This document shows positions 34,697 to 44,175 of a DNA stretch of 64,000 nucleotides, piece after piece. The first letter of the stretch is position 1. Every line of letters begins with the position of its first letter. The notes below the pieces were generated by a model. It was given only the letters and a program-made list of their open reading frames with translations. It had not been told where the DNA came from and did no database searches. The stretch covers positions 1 to 64,000 of the forward strand of contig JAGLCR010000003.1 of NCBI GenBank assembly GCA_023146135.1, in the 5' to 3' direction. The translations under genes were made by a program, and so were the position numbers. This DNA comes from Bacteroidales bacterium. GTDB taxonomy: Bacteria > Bacteroidota > Bacteroidia > Bacteroidales > UBA1556.

Positions 34697-36031
34697 GTGA
34701 CTTTCGAAGAATTAAACTTAAACAAACATTTACTCCGAGCTCTTGAAGATTTGGAGTTTGTATACCCCACTCCCATTCAAGAACAAGCTTTCTCGGTAAT
34801 AATGTCGGGAAAAAATGTAGTAGGTATTGCACAAACAGGAACAGGAAAAACCTTAGCATACCTTCTTCCCATATTACGTCAGTTAAATTTCTCGAAACAG
34901 CGTGACCCCCGTGTATTGATTCTTGCACCTACGCACGAATTGGTGATTCAAATTTGGGATGAGATAAAGAAACTAACAGAATACTCAAACTTAAGATCTT
35001 TGGGCGTTTTTGGAGGCACAAGTATGAGCAAGCAAAAGCAAGCTGTGTACGATGGCTGCGATATACTAATTGGTACTCCTGGCCGTTTACTCGACTTGTC
35101 TTATTCAGGTGTATTGAATTTTAAGAGTATACAAAAACTGGTTATTGACGAAGTAGATGAAATGATGAGCTTAGGATTTAGAACTCAGCTTAATAATATT
35201 CTCGGAATGCTTCCTGCAAAACGACAAAACTTATTATTCTCAGCTACACTAACCGATGATGTGGAGGAGCTAATCAATAAGCATTTTACTTATGCCCAGC
35301 GCGTGGAAATTGCAGCACATGGCACACCCATAGAAAAGATTGAACAAATTGCATTTGATATTCCCAATTTTCATTCTAAGGTAAGCTTGCTTGCAATTTT
35401 ACTCGAAGACGAAGTTTTACAAAAGGTACTGGTTTTTGTAAAAACTAAAAAAATGGCTGATCAACTATTCGAGAATATCAATCCTAAATACCCTGATATA
35501 ATTGGTGTAATTCATTCCAACAAAGCTCATAACACACGTATGAATGCCGTTCGTAATTTTGAAGACGGGAGCCACCGAATTCTAATTGCTACCGACATTA
35601 TTGCTCGAGGAATGGATATTCAAGATGTAACACATATAATTAATTTTGATTTACCCGATACACAAGGCGATTATATTCATCGAATTGGCCGCACAGGTAG
35701 AGCCGATAAAGAAGGTGTGGCAATTTCTTTTATTAATAATGTAGAAAAGGAATATCAGCTGAAAATAGAAGAGTTAATGGGGATGCAGATTCAAATGAGG
35801 GACGTCCCTAAAGATGTAATTATTTCAAAAATATTTGCTGACGATGAAATTCCTTTAGATGAAAAGCCCAAAGAGAAGTATTATATGAAAGAGCCTGACA
35901 TGAGTCAATCTCAGGGAGCTTTTCATGAAAAAAAGGAAAAGAACAAAAAACAAAATACCGTTGGGCCTAGAAGTCGAAAACGGCAATACACCAAGTCGGG
36001 TAAGCATATCAAAAAACACAATAGACGTTAA
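34697..36031 (+). CDS. DEAD-box family ATP-dependent RNA helicase (DEVD variant)
   Basis: This 444-residue cytoplasmic helicase starts at GTG. Q motif PTPIQEQAF and Walker A AQTGTGKT (Lys51) are intact. Motif Ia reads APTHELV instead of PTRELA, and motif II reads DEVD (150-153) instead of DEAD. SAT, ATDIIARGMDI and HRIGRTGR complete the set. The C-terminal 60 residues are very basic (KKEKNKKQNTVGPRSRKRQY), a typical RNA-binding tail. Such proteins unwind short RNA duplexes in ribosome assembly or decay. It is the first gene of an operon with a HAD hydrolase (5-base gap) and a TrmH-like methyltransferase. Confidence 0.92.
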   Translation: MTFEELNLNKHLLRALEDLEFVYPTPIQEQAFSVIMSGKNVVGIAQTGTGKTLAYLLPILRQLNFSKQRDPRVLILAPTHELVIQIWDEIKKLTEYSNLRSLGVFGGTSMSKQKQAVYDGCDILIGTPGRLLDLSYSGVLNFKSIQKLVIDEVDEMMSLGFRTQLNNILGMLPAKRQNLLFSATLTDDVEELINKHFTYAQRVEIAAHGTPIEKIEQIAFDIPNFHSKVSLLAILLEDEVLQKVLVFVKTKKMADQLFENINPKYPDIIGVIHSNKAHNTRMNAVRNFEDGSHRILIATDIIARGMDIQDVTHIINFDLPDTQGDYIHRIGRTGRADKEGVAISFINNVEKEYQLKIEELMGMQIQMRDVPKDVIISKIFADDEIPLDEKPKEKYYMKEPDMSQSQGAFHEKKEKNKKQNTVGPRSRKRQYTKSGKHIKKHNRR

Positions 36032-36036
36032 TACCT

Positions 36037-36675
36037 ATGATTAAGAATATCATTTTTGACCTTGGAGGAGTAATTTTGAATATAAATTTTCAGCTAGCAG
36101 CAGAATCATTCAAGAAACTTGGCTTAGAAGATTTTGAAGGGCTGTACTCCAAAGCCACTCAAACAAAACTATTTGACCGTTTAGAAAAAGGTTTGATTAG
36201 TAATGAAGAATTTTATGCCGAAATAAGGGATTTATCTGGCATCAACATGTCGGACAGCCAAATTGATCAAGCATGGAATAGTCTAATTTTAGACTTCCCT
36301 CCTGCCCGATTGCAGTTGATTAAAGACTTGCGCAAAAACTATAAGCTCTTTCTACTATCCAATACCAATCGTATTCATGCTGATTATTATAATAAAGATT
36401 TAATCAACAATCATAATATTGATGATTTGGATTCAATATTTGACAAAGTCTATTATTCCCATGATATTGGATTACGCAAACCCGATAATGCTCCTTTTGA
36501 ATACCTATTAAATGATCAAAATATAAAACCTAACGAGAGTCTATTTATTGATGACGCCTTGCCCAATATACTAACAGCTAATCAGATGGGCATTAACTCT
36601 ATTTTCATAAACCTTGATAATGGACATGATGTATTAGATCTTTTTGAAAATGGTAAACTCAATATTTATGAGTGA
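36037..36675 (+). CDS. HAD-superfamily hydrolase (YihX-like)
   Basis: This 212-residue cytoplasmic hydrolase has motif I IIFDLGGVILN: the nucleophile Asp is present, and the second position is Gly rather than the usual Asp, as is normal in the YihX/epoxide-hydrolase-like HAD-IA branch. LFLLSNTNRIH is motif II, GLRKPDNAPF holds the motif III Lys, and SLFIDDALPNILTANQMG is motif IV. YihX acts on sugar phosphates, but the substrate here is unknown. It overlaps the next gene by 8 bases, so the two are translationally linked. Confidence 0.87.
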   Translation: MIKNIIFDLGGVILNINFQLAAESFKKLGLEDFEGLYSKATQTKLFDRLEKGLISNEEFYAEIRDLSGINMSDSQIDQAWNSLILDFPPARLQLIKDLRKNYKLFLLSNTNRIHADYYNKDLINNHNIDDLDSIFDKVYYSHDIGLRKPDNAPFEYLLNDQNIKPNESLFIDDALPNILTANQMGINSIFINLDNGHDVLDLFENGKLNIYE

Positions 36676-37201
36676 TATTAATTATGATAATACCGACACC
36701 CTTTCTCAACACTATTTTGATAATAAAAACGAAAATTACAATGCAGATAATGCGCCTATAATTGTAGCATTAGATTTGCGAACTCCAATGAATATAGGAG
36801 GTATTATTCGACTAGCAGGAAATATAGGCTGTAGCAAAGTTATCTTTACTGGTGATGAGAATCACTTTAGAACTGCTAAAATTCGAAGGACCGCAACAAC
36901 GGGTTTTAGTCACGTCAATTGGGATTTTTGTGAGCATCATCAATGGCAAAAACTTATACCTGATGATTATACAATATTAGCAGTTGAAACTATTGAATCA
37001 GCCACTTCAGTATTTAAAACTCAACTAAAAGGCAAATATGCTTTTGTAGTAGGAAACGAGCGTTTTGGTATTGATGAAAAAAGCTTAAAATCATGTCAGT
37101 CTGCAGTGTATATACCCATGCCCGGAATCGTAAAATCCATGAATGTAGTTCAAGCTACCAATGTGGTTGTTTTCGAGTGGCTTCGGCAGAATATCAGTTA
37201 A
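36668..37201 (+). CDS. SpoU/TrmH-family RNA 2'-O-methyltransferase
   Basis: This 177-residue SPOUT enzyme methylates ribose 2'-OH in tRNA or rRNA. The start at 36668 overlaps the HAD stop (ATGAGTGA); the open frame begins 8 codons earlier, inside the HAD gene. IIVALDLRTPMNIGGIIRLA is the first SpoU motif with the RNA-contacting Asn. YAFVVGNERFGIDEKSL and VYIPMPGIVKSMNVVQATNVVVFEWLR form the knotted SAM site. There is no separate RNA-binding N-terminal domain, as in TrmL-like short members. It fits the RNA theme of the helicase upstream. It converges on the next gene with a 4-base overlap. Confidence 0.87.
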   Translation: MSDINYDNTDTLSQHYFDNKNENYNADNAPIIVALDLRTPMNIGGIIRLAGNIGCSKVIFTGDENHFRTAKIRRTATTGFSHVNWDFCEHHQWQKLIPDDYTILAVETIESATSVFKTQLKGKYAFVVGNERFGIDEKSLKSCQSAVYIPMPGIVKSMNVVQATNVVVFEWLRQNIS

Positions 37202-37578
37202 TTTTTATTTAGGTATTCTTCGCGCTTTACCACCGTATAATAATCATCATCTAGCTTCATAAAACCATATTCATACGAAAAGTAATAATACTTATTGGTT
37301 TTAGTTTTATAAATATTGGTATAATAATCAAAGCTAAATCCTTTATCAGTTAGTTTACTTTTATGAACACGTCGGGCATCTTTCTCTGTTTTCTCAAGCA
37401 ACTCTTCCATAATACGCCTATTCTTTCGTAATGAATAATTTACTTTCCTAATGTAAGTATTAGAAATGGCATGAACACGGTTATTAAATGTATTGCGACA
37501 TTGATCGGAACAAAATTTTTTATCAATTCTACCAATTATTTCTGTACCACATTCGAGGCATTTTCGTTCTTCGCTCAT
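37198..37578 (-). CDS. small zinc-ribbon protein
   Basis: This 126-residue protein has an N-terminal zinc finger: CLECG at residues 8-12 and CSDQC about 11 residues on, a CxxC...CxxxC set. A basic helical segment (YIRKVNYSLRKNRRIMEELLEK) and a Tyr-rich beta segment (YTNIYKTKTNKYYYFSYEYGFMKL) follow. It is a recurrent Bacteroidota hypothetical protein; nucleic-acid binding is possible from the finger plus basic helix but is not shown. It ends within the stop codon region of the convergent TrmH gene. Confidence 0.75.
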   Translation of the reverse strand: MSEERKCLECGTEIIGRIDKKFCSDQCRNTFNNRVHAISNTYIRKVNYSLRKNRRIMEELLEKTEKDARRVHKSKLTDKGFSFDYYTNIYKTKTNKYYYFSYEYGFMKLDDDYYTVVKREEYLNKN

Positions 37579-37745
37579 TCTATTTTGTTTTGAACCACTA
37601 AGCTACACTATATTTCTATGCAATTTTATTTTTTCTGTGATAAACTCATAATAGTTCCGGTTCAACTCTCCATATTTATAAACAAAATATATTTGAAAAG
37701 CTCTTATTTTAGTACTGAAAGCAAGTAATTCAAACAGTATATTTG

Positions 37746-40418
37746 ATGTCAAATAACAAAACTCTGATGACAAGAATTTTAATCATATTTTCAATATTAT
37801 TTATTGGTTTTCAAACACTTTATGCTCAAAGTAGCACTGTGTTTCAAAAAACATTCACAGAGAATATGGAGTTAAAGTTTCAACCTGAATACACCACATC
37901 TTCGCTTCCAAATTATTTTATTGATGAAATAGCAAAGGCATTGCCTAAAATTAGGATGTATGTTAAAATAAACTATCAATACGAATTACAAACCAAAGTA
38001 GTAAAGAAAGGGAGTAAGTATTTGCTATGTTTGAAAATCAAACAAATTAACCATGGTGGATTCTTTAAGTATAAAAAATTTGATTTTAGCCACCTTATAT
38101 CACCAGCTATTATTGAACAAAGGTTTCTTGTTAAGGATTTAAGTTCCAATACTAAGCATTATCAGAAAGTTAAAGTTAGTTTTGGCTCAAACGATTCTGC
38201 CTCGACTTATATTAATGGCTTAAAGGGAGTCATCACATACAAAATTAGCCTTGACCCTAGCGGTGTACGTTATTATTATGGTGACGAGCAAAAGGCAGAA
38301 TTTCAAAAGGCTGTTAATGATATTGACAACTATTATGATGATGCCTTAAAACTTGATGCCATAGAAAAACGAGTTAATGCATTGAAGTATGATGATGCAG
38401 GTATTGTTGCTATACGAAATGTTGATTTGAAATACATTGAGAAAGACCTTTCTAAAATACAAATTGAGAGTTACCGTAAAAGCTTAAATTTAGACTCCTA
38501 CGACCCAATACGGTTATTGCAAAAGTATAATAATTTAAAGAACTTGATTGATAATAGGCGTCAGGATATGAATCAGAAAATGGAGAATTTAGATTACATA
38601 AATTATTCAGAAGCACTGAATCAACTTAAAGTTGGGAACGAAAGAGAAGCAGTTTTATTATTTAAAAAATCGATTCAAATAAATCCTTATTTCTCTCCTT
38701 CTGTATACCAACTATCACTTATTGATTATCAACATAATAGATACAACGATTGTTTATCTAAATCGCATCATTTATTAAGCGAATTAAAACCCGATTTAGA
38801 AACAAAATCCAAGTCCATTTCATTGGCAAACACTTGCTATAATTCTCTTATGGAGCAATGCTGGAAATTTAATCAAGAAGAGCGTTTCAATCAATCGATG
38901 GCAATGCTAGAAAAAGCAAAAACATACTGTGATAGCACAATGTATATTAAATGTGATTCACGTTTAGAGCAATATATATCGCAAGCAACTTATGGTCTTT
39001 ATGCTTCGTATTTAAGCATTGCAAATGCTTCCCTTAAAAAGGGACGCTTAGATATGTGCCAAGATTATATGAAAATGGCAAAAAACTATAAATTACAAAA
39101 TAAAGAAAAACTTACAAAAAACAACGCCAAAGCCCAACAAATAATTGTTGCATTAATTGAAAGCTTGGTTAACGAATCAGAAATTGCAAGAGGCAAAGGA
39201 GATTTTACTGAGGCAAATAAATTACTCTCACAAGCAAAGGTATTGTGTGACGACAGTCCCAAAACTAATTGCAAATTGGCAATTAACAAAAAAGAAGCGA
39301 TGCTCCATCAGTCGGAGTATAATGCACTGATAAAACAGAGTTTATATTACTCAAAGAAACACAATGCTGATAAAAGTAAAGAATATCTGTCTCTAGCTAT
39401 GACGTATCAAAACATTCATTCAGACTATATTCCCACAAGTATAGGTACTGATACAATTGTTGGAAAAGTACGCTATATAATGTATAATGAAGCAATTGAT
39501 AATGGTAAAATTGATTTTGAGCAGAAAAAATATCAATATGCTTTAATAGCGTTTGCTGAAGCCAGAGAATTGGAACGTGAGTATTCTTTCAAAAAGAACC
39601 CTAATCTTAATACCTACCTTCAACAAGCTGCCAAACCCATTACATTGGATTTATTAAGCAAAGGAAAACTAAAAGCTTGGGGTAAGCATTATATTGAAGC
39701 TCAGAATCTTCTAGATTCTGCTATTATGATTATTCAACAATATGATTTAACGTCTGATTCAGAAGTTAAAAATTCCATTTACGAATTGCATGAGAGTATT
39801 AAAAAAAATGATTGCGATAAGCTAATTACTCAATATAATGCACTTATTAAAAAGGCTAATATGAGCCTTCGCTTTGAAGATTATCACAATGCTTCGCTGT
39901 TTTGGAAAAAGGCAGTAAGCCTTGGAGAAAAAAAACCAAATTGTCAGATTAAAACTAAAACAGCAAATACACAGTTACATAAGTATCAAGTAGACATATC
40001 TTATAGTAACGAAATATTTTTAGCTGACAGCCTAAAATTAGTCAATGCAGAAAATGCATTTACTCACCTTCTTCGTGCTGAAAAAATAAGACAGAATAAA
40101 TCTTTTCATATTCACTCTAGTAAAACAAAACCATTAATTGATATCCTTTTTGAATATAATAAACCAGTACTTAATATTTTAGGTATCAGTTATTATGTGG
40201 AAAATAATAATCAAGAGGAAGCTCTTAAGCTTTGTAAATTCGCCTTAATATCAGGTCAAATTATTGATAATAACCTTATTAGTAAAGTGGCCATATTAAC
40301 CGCAAGTTTTGATAAAAAAGCAAATTCCGACATGAAGCTTATGGCAAATAAACGGTTTGGCAATAAAAAAGAATATAAAGATTTAAAAAAAGCATATCTT
40401 AGAAGTTTAAGAAAATAA
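37746..40418 (+). CDS. large exported TPR-repeat protein of unknown function
   Basis: This 890-residue protein has a signal peptide (TLMTRILIIFSILFIGFQTLYAQ). A TTG one codon earlier keeps the frame open, but the ATG at 37746 is preferred. Residues about 25-200 form a beta-rich domain of no recognised family, with FQPEYTTSSLPNYFIDEIAKAL and VSFGSNDSASTYINGLKGVITYKI. After residue 280 there are many helical TPR-like units, for example YSEALNQLKVGNEREAVLLF and YALIAFAEARELEREYSF, some with spaced Cys that may form disulfides (CDSTMYIKCDS, CDDSPKTNC). It lies 72 bases before the ECF sigma gene in the same direction. A periplasmic or surface scaffold that feeds the sigma system is a guess from position. 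Confidence 0.78.
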   Translation: MSNNKTLMTRILIIFSILFIGFQTLYAQSSTVFQKTFTENMELKFQPEYTTSSLPNYFIDEIAKALPKIRMYVKINYQYELQTKVVKKGSKYLLCLKIKQINHGGFFKYKKFDFSHLISPAIIEQRFLVKDLSSNTKHYQKVKVSFGSNDSASTYINGLKGVITYKISLDPSGVRYYYGDEQKAEFQKAVNDIDNYYDDALKLDAIEKRVNALKYDDAGIVAIRNVDLKYIEKDLSKIQIESYRKSLNLDSYDPIRLLQKYNNLKNLIDNRRQDMNQKMENLDYINYSEALNQLKVGNEREAVLLFKKSIQINPYFSPSVYQLSLIDYQHNRYNDCLSKSHHLLSELKPDLETKSKSISLANTCYNSLMEQCWKFNQEERFNQSMAMLEKAKTYCDSTMYIKCDSRLEQYISQATYGLYASYLSIANASLKKGRLDMCQDYMKMAKNYKLQNKEKLTKNNAKAQQIIVALIESLVNESEIARGKGDFTEANKLLSQAKVLCDDSPKTNCKLAINKKEAMLHQSEYNALIKQSLYYSKKHNADKSKEYLSLAMTYQNIHSDYIPTSIGTDTIVGKVRYIMYNEAIDNGKIDFEQKKYQYALIAFAEARELEREYSFKKNPNLNTYLQQAAKPITLDLLSKGKLKAWGKHYIEAQNLLDSAIMIIQQYDLTSDSEVKNSIYELHESIKKNDCDKLITQYNALIKKANMSLRFEDYHNASLFWKKAVSLGEKKPNCQIKTKTANTQLHKYQVDISYSNEIFLADSLKLVNAENAFTHLLRAEKIRQNKSFHIHSSKTKPLIDILFEYNKPVLNILGISYYVENNNQEEALKLCKFALISGQIIDNNLISKVAILTASFDKKANSDMKLMANKRFGNKKEYKDLKKAYLRSLRK

Positions 40419-40490
40419 TTAATATTTTATTATTTGCACGCAACCATTCACATGATTTAGCGTCATTGGATTGTAAATATTTATTTAGGA

Positions 40491-41048
40491 TTGGAGTATC
40501 AAGAAGATTCATTAATAGAAGGCTGTAAAAGGAAGAAACGGAAGGCTCGTAATAAGCTTTACAAACTTTATGCAAATCAGTTTTTAGGAATATGCCTCCG
40601 ATATACTCGTAATACTAGTGAAGCTGAAGATGTTCTTCATGATGCATTCATCAAAATATTTACAAAAATTGACCAATATACGGGCAAGGGTTCTTTTGAA
40701 GGATGGTTGAAAAGGATAGTTGTAAACACAGCAATTCAAAGTCTTCGCGAACGAAGCAAAACTCGATTGGTATTTGATGAGAACGAAATTGATGATGATC
40801 GCATTCGAGAAGATATTGATGTTGTTTTACCTATGATTTCAGCAAAGGAGTTGATGGAATTTATTCAACAACTTCCAGATGGATATAAAGTAGTTTTCAA
40901 TATGTTTGTTATTGAGGACATGAGTCATCAAGAGATTGCTGATAAATTAAACATATCCGTTGGCACATCAAAATCTCAACTTTTCAGAGCAAAGAAATTT
41001 CTGAAGGTCGAAGTAGAAAAAAGAATTAAGGAATTGGATAATATATAA
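40491..41048 (+). CDS. ECF-type RNA polymerase sigma factor
   Basis: This 185-residue group IV sigma factor starts at a TTG. Region 2 includes FLGICLRYTRNTSEAEDVLHDAFIKIF, with the core-binding and -10 recognition helices, and GSFEGWLKRIVVNTAI. Region 4 (LPDGYKVVFNMFVIEDMSHQEIADKL and SVGTSKSQLFRAKKFL) carries the helix-turn-helix for -35 recognition. It lacks regions 1.1 and 3. It ends two bases before the next gene, whose short N-terminus plus membrane helix fits a cognate anti-sigma factor, so the pair is probably a sigma/anti-sigma unit. Confidence 0.92.
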   Translation: MEYQEDSLIEGCKRKKRKARNKLYKLYANQFLGICLRYTRNTSEAEDVLHDAFIKIFTKIDQYTGKGSFEGWLKRIVVNTAIQSLRERSKTRLVFDENEIDDDRIREDIDVVLPMISAKELMEFIQQLPDGYKVVFNMFVIEDMSHQEIADKLNISVGTSKSQLFRAKKFLKVEVEKRIKELDNI

Positions 41049-41050
41049 TT

Positions 41051-42586
41051 ATGAATAATTTAGAGAACAGCTTTAAGGATGCTTTAACGGACTTTAATCA
41101 AATTAGTCCTTCTGAAAGTATGTGGACACGAATCTCAACCACATTACTCCTTAAATCAGCATGGTTTAAAACAGCCACTTTTAGTTTATTGGCATTGCTT
41201 TTAATAGGACTTCCCTCCTATTTATTCCTTGCATCAACAAATGAAGATACAGTCGAAGTAAAACCAAATAGCACAGAATTAGTTGATAACAACTCTAATG
41301 CAATCCCTACAAAGCAATCTGATAACAGCATTGCTAGCAATACAAAACATGATAATACCATATCTGAAATTAGTCGGAAAAATGAAATCCTAACAAATAA
41401 TAAACCCAATACTACCAACAATAAAAAAACAGCAAAGAGCAGGAATTCGAAGGTCATTGCATCAAATAACTTAAGCTCTTATAATAATACTTCAATCGTA
41501 GCCACAGAAAAAACAAGGCCTATTCAGAAAAACACAATATCAAAAAATAATACTAGCGATAGTGAAGTACTAATCTCTACAACTGGAGTATTATCTGAAA
41601 CTACCACGGAAACAGAAACTACTTCTAAGGGTAATAAATTGGCAGAGAGTAATGCTACATTATCCAGTAAGGTTTCAACTAAATCTGAAGAACAAGAGAT
41701 TGAAAAAATGCCTTCGGCAAACGAATTAAACTTCAACAATGAAATTATTAGCGATCTTGATCAATTTAATTATCAAATAAAATCTAGACCTAAGGTATTA
41801 GTGCATAATAGTTTAGAAGTGTTTGCAGGTCCAAACATCGCTTTCAATAAGATGAATACAACTGATAATTCGTTACAAGATGTTATTAACTTAAGAACAA
41901 ATAATGAATCGCCAAAACTATCTTATCATTTTGGAGTAAACTATAAGACCTATTATAAGAAGTGGTTTATGGGTTTGGGTGTAAACTATCATAGAATTGA
42001 AGACCGGGCAAATTATTTGATCCCAGCCTATGATGTAGAGTCAGTAAAAAGCTCGTATATGATTTTTAGTACTAGCTATAATCGAACAATTATTGGTTAT
42101 TTACCAAACCCAAACGATACAACTACGAACATACCTATATATAAGGTTACGGTAGATCAAGACACAAGTGTAGTGAATAAAGTACATTACGATAGCACAC
42201 AAACAACAGAAACTATATCTTTTACTAATAGTTACTCCTATATTGAGATTCCACTAGTGATTGGACATGAGTTTAACTATAGAAACTTTGTTTTTGATAT
42301 CTCTGGAGGAGTTTCATGGAATCGCTTGATAAAATCAGAAGTAAATATTCCAAATGAACAAGGAACGAGCTTAATAAGTAGTAAGCAAGCCGATAATATT
42401 TTAGTAAAAAACACTTATAATGGATTAGTTGGATTGGGAATAGGTTATCGAATGAATACAGGAAGCCTGCTTTTTGCACGCCCCGAGATTCGTTACAACT
42501 TGAATTCGATGTTCGAAAAAAATTATCCAATAAGTCAAAAATATATACAAGTACGTATATCGCTTGGGATACGTATCAAATTGTAA
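41051..42586 (+). CDS. putative dual membrane-spanning anti-sigma factor with outer-membrane barrel
   Basis: This is a 511-residue protein. Residues 1-40 are a short soluble segment (FKDALTDFNQISPSESMWTRI) that would face the cytoplasm. Residues 41-61 are one hydrophobic helix. Residues about 62-245 are a Ser/Thr/Asn/Lys-rich linker long enough to cross the periplasm. Residues about 250-511 alternate like outer-membrane beta strands (LEVFAGPNIAFNKM, KWFMGLGVNYHRIEDR, FVFDISGGVSWN, YIQVRISLGIRIKL) and end in a hydrophobic strand. This N-helix-linker-barrel order directly after an ECF sigma gene matches the dual membrane-spanning anti-sigma factors described in Bacteroides thetaiotaomicron. Function is inferred from layout and position, not proven. 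Confidence 0.78.
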   Translation: MNNLENSFKDALTDFNQISPSESMWTRISTTLLLKSAWFKTATFSLLALLLIGLPSYLFLASTNEDTVEVKPNSTELVDNNSNAIPTKQSDNSIASNTKHDNTISEISRKNEILTNNKPNTTNNKKTAKSRNSKVIASNNLSSYNNTSIVATEKTRPIQKNTISKNNTSDSEVLISTTGVLSETTTETETTSKGNKLAESNATLSSKVSTKSEEQEIEKMPSANELNFNNEIISDLDQFNYQIKSRPKVLVHNSLEVFAGPNIAFNKMNTTDNSLQDVINLRTNNESPKLSYHFGVNYKTYYKKWFMGLGVNYHRIEDRANYLIPAYDVESVKSSYMIFSTSYNRTIIGYLPNPNDTTTNIPIYKVTVDQDTSVVNKVHYDSTQTTETISFTNSYSYIEIPLVIGHEFNYRNFVFDISGGVSWNRLIKSEVNIPNEQGTSLISSKQADNILVKNTYNGLVGLGIGYRMNTGSLLFARPEIRYNLNSMFEKNYPISQKYIQVRISLGIRIKL

Positions 42587-42596
42587 AACATAGATT

Positions 42597-44093
42597 ATGA
42601 ATAAAATAGCATATATATTAATTAGTTTATCTTTTCTGATATTTTCCGAAAATTTGTCAGCAAGTATAAATGGACCTTTATTTAGCTCTCCACCAAATTG
42701 TAATGCACAGTTTATGGATTCTGCTGATGTGAATAATCCGTTATTAATTCATTTTTATGATTTATCAAGTGGAAATATCACAAGTTGGGACTGGGATTTT
42801 GGTGATGGAACAACTTCAAACATTCAAAACCCATCTCACACCTATAATTCATCTGGTAGTTACCAGGTTCGTTTATTTATAATAGACTCCATTAACTATT
42901 GCTTTGATTCCATCGTTTTAACAATTATTGTATATGCAAACCCAAATCCTTGTCAAGCAAATTTCATTTATAATGTAAATCCTACAAACAATCTTATTTA
43001 TTCATTTACCGATCAATCGCTAGGCAACCCATATTTATGGCAATGGGACTTTGGCGATGGTACCTCTTCAAGCCTACAAAATCCTAATCATACATTTGCT
43101 CAAGCAGGAAACTACACTGTAAGCTTAATAATCACTACACAGTCGTGTGTCGATACTATCAGTCAACAAGTAACTGTATTGCCCAATTCAAATACCGGTA
43201 GCTTATTGGTTTATGCTTTTGCCGATTCTAGTTATTTAGTAAACGGAATGCTCTACCTTTATCAATACGACAGTATAAGTGGAAATATGCTTGCTTACGA
43301 CTCAGTATTATCAACATCAAATCAAGGAATAAGCTACTATAACTTTCCCAATATACCCATGGGTTATTATTATGTTTATGCCAAAATATTGAGCAATTCA
43401 AATTTTTTCGCTTCATTTTATAATACATGGATGCCCAATACTATATATTCGCAGTTTGCCGACTCCATTTTGGTAAATTCCAATAATATATATACTAACA
43501 TTCAACTATCCAAAAGTTCGGTATCCTACCCTGCTGGAAGTGGTAGCATCAGCGGAATAATTAGTAATAAAGTGATGGGAACTAACCTTCCATTGGCTAA
43601 TGTTGATGTTTACTTATTACTAAACGATTCCAATATTATAACTAAAACAGCAACTAATTCACAAGGTGAATACGAGTTTAGCAATTTAGCTTTTGGCACA
43701 TATTATATTCACCCTGAGATTATTGGAAAATTCACACAAAATAAAATGGTAAGTATCGGTTATGAAAACCCTGATGAAGATAGTGCTTCATTTGTAGTGG
43801 ATGGAAAAAATATTGTGGCAGGCATTTCTACAAAACCTAGACTTCTTTCAAAGGTTACTATTTTTCCTAATCCTGTAAAGAATGATTTGTATATTCAATC
43901 AAATACTGATCATAGTATAGATTTAGAAATTGAAATTTTCGATATTCAGGGCAGAGTTATTATTTCAAAAAAGAATTATATTTGCACGCATGAACAAAAA
44001 AGAATTAATGTTTCCAATCTTACAAAAGGACTATATTTTATTCGATTACAATCGCATGACAGTCAGCTTATAAAGAAATTTATTAAAAACTGA
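42597..44093 (+). CDS. T9SS-secreted protein with two PKD domains
   Basis: This is a 498-residue surface or secreted protein. Signal peptide (AYILISLSFLIFSENLSA), PKD 1 at about 35-112 (WDWDFGDGTTSNIQNPSHTY), PKD 2 at about 118-192 (WQWDFGDGTSSSLQNPNHTF), a region of unknown fold to about 300, a CnaB-like regulatory domain at about 310-400, and a type A T9SS sorting domain from IFPNPVKNDLYIQ to the end. PKD domains are Ig-like spacers or binding modules; no enzyme is present. The gene begins 10 bases after the anti-sigma gene, so it is likely in the same transcript and may be a target of the system. Confidence 0.9.
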   Translation: MNKIAYILISLSFLIFSENLSASINGPLFSSPPNCNAQFMDSADVNNPLLIHFYDLSSGNITSWDWDFGDGTTSNIQNPSHTYNSSGSYQVRLFIIDSINYCFDSIVLTIIVYANPNPCQANFIYNVNPTNNLIYSFTDQSLGNPYLWQWDFGDGTSSSLQNPNHTFAQAGNYTVSLIITTQSCVDTISQQVTVLPNSNTGSLLVYAFADSSYLVNGMLYLYQYDSISGNMLAYDSVLSTSNQGISYYNFPNIPMGYYYVYAKILSNSNFFASFYNTWMPNTIYSQFADSILVNSNNIYTNIQLSKSSVSYPAGSGSISGIISNKVMGTNLPLANVDVYLLLNDSNIITKTATNSQGEYEFSNLAFGTYYIHPEIIGKFTQNKMVSIGYENPDEDSASFVVDGKNIVAGISTKPRLLSKVTIFPNPVKNDLYIQSNTDHSIDLEIEIFDIQGRVIISKKNYICTHEQKRINVSNLTKGLYFIRLQSHDSQLIKKFIKN

Positions 44094-44175
44094 TGCAACT
44101 ATTAAGTATTATTTCATCATATAGAAAACAAGAACAAATATTAAATTAAATAATTATAAATATAAATTAAACATT

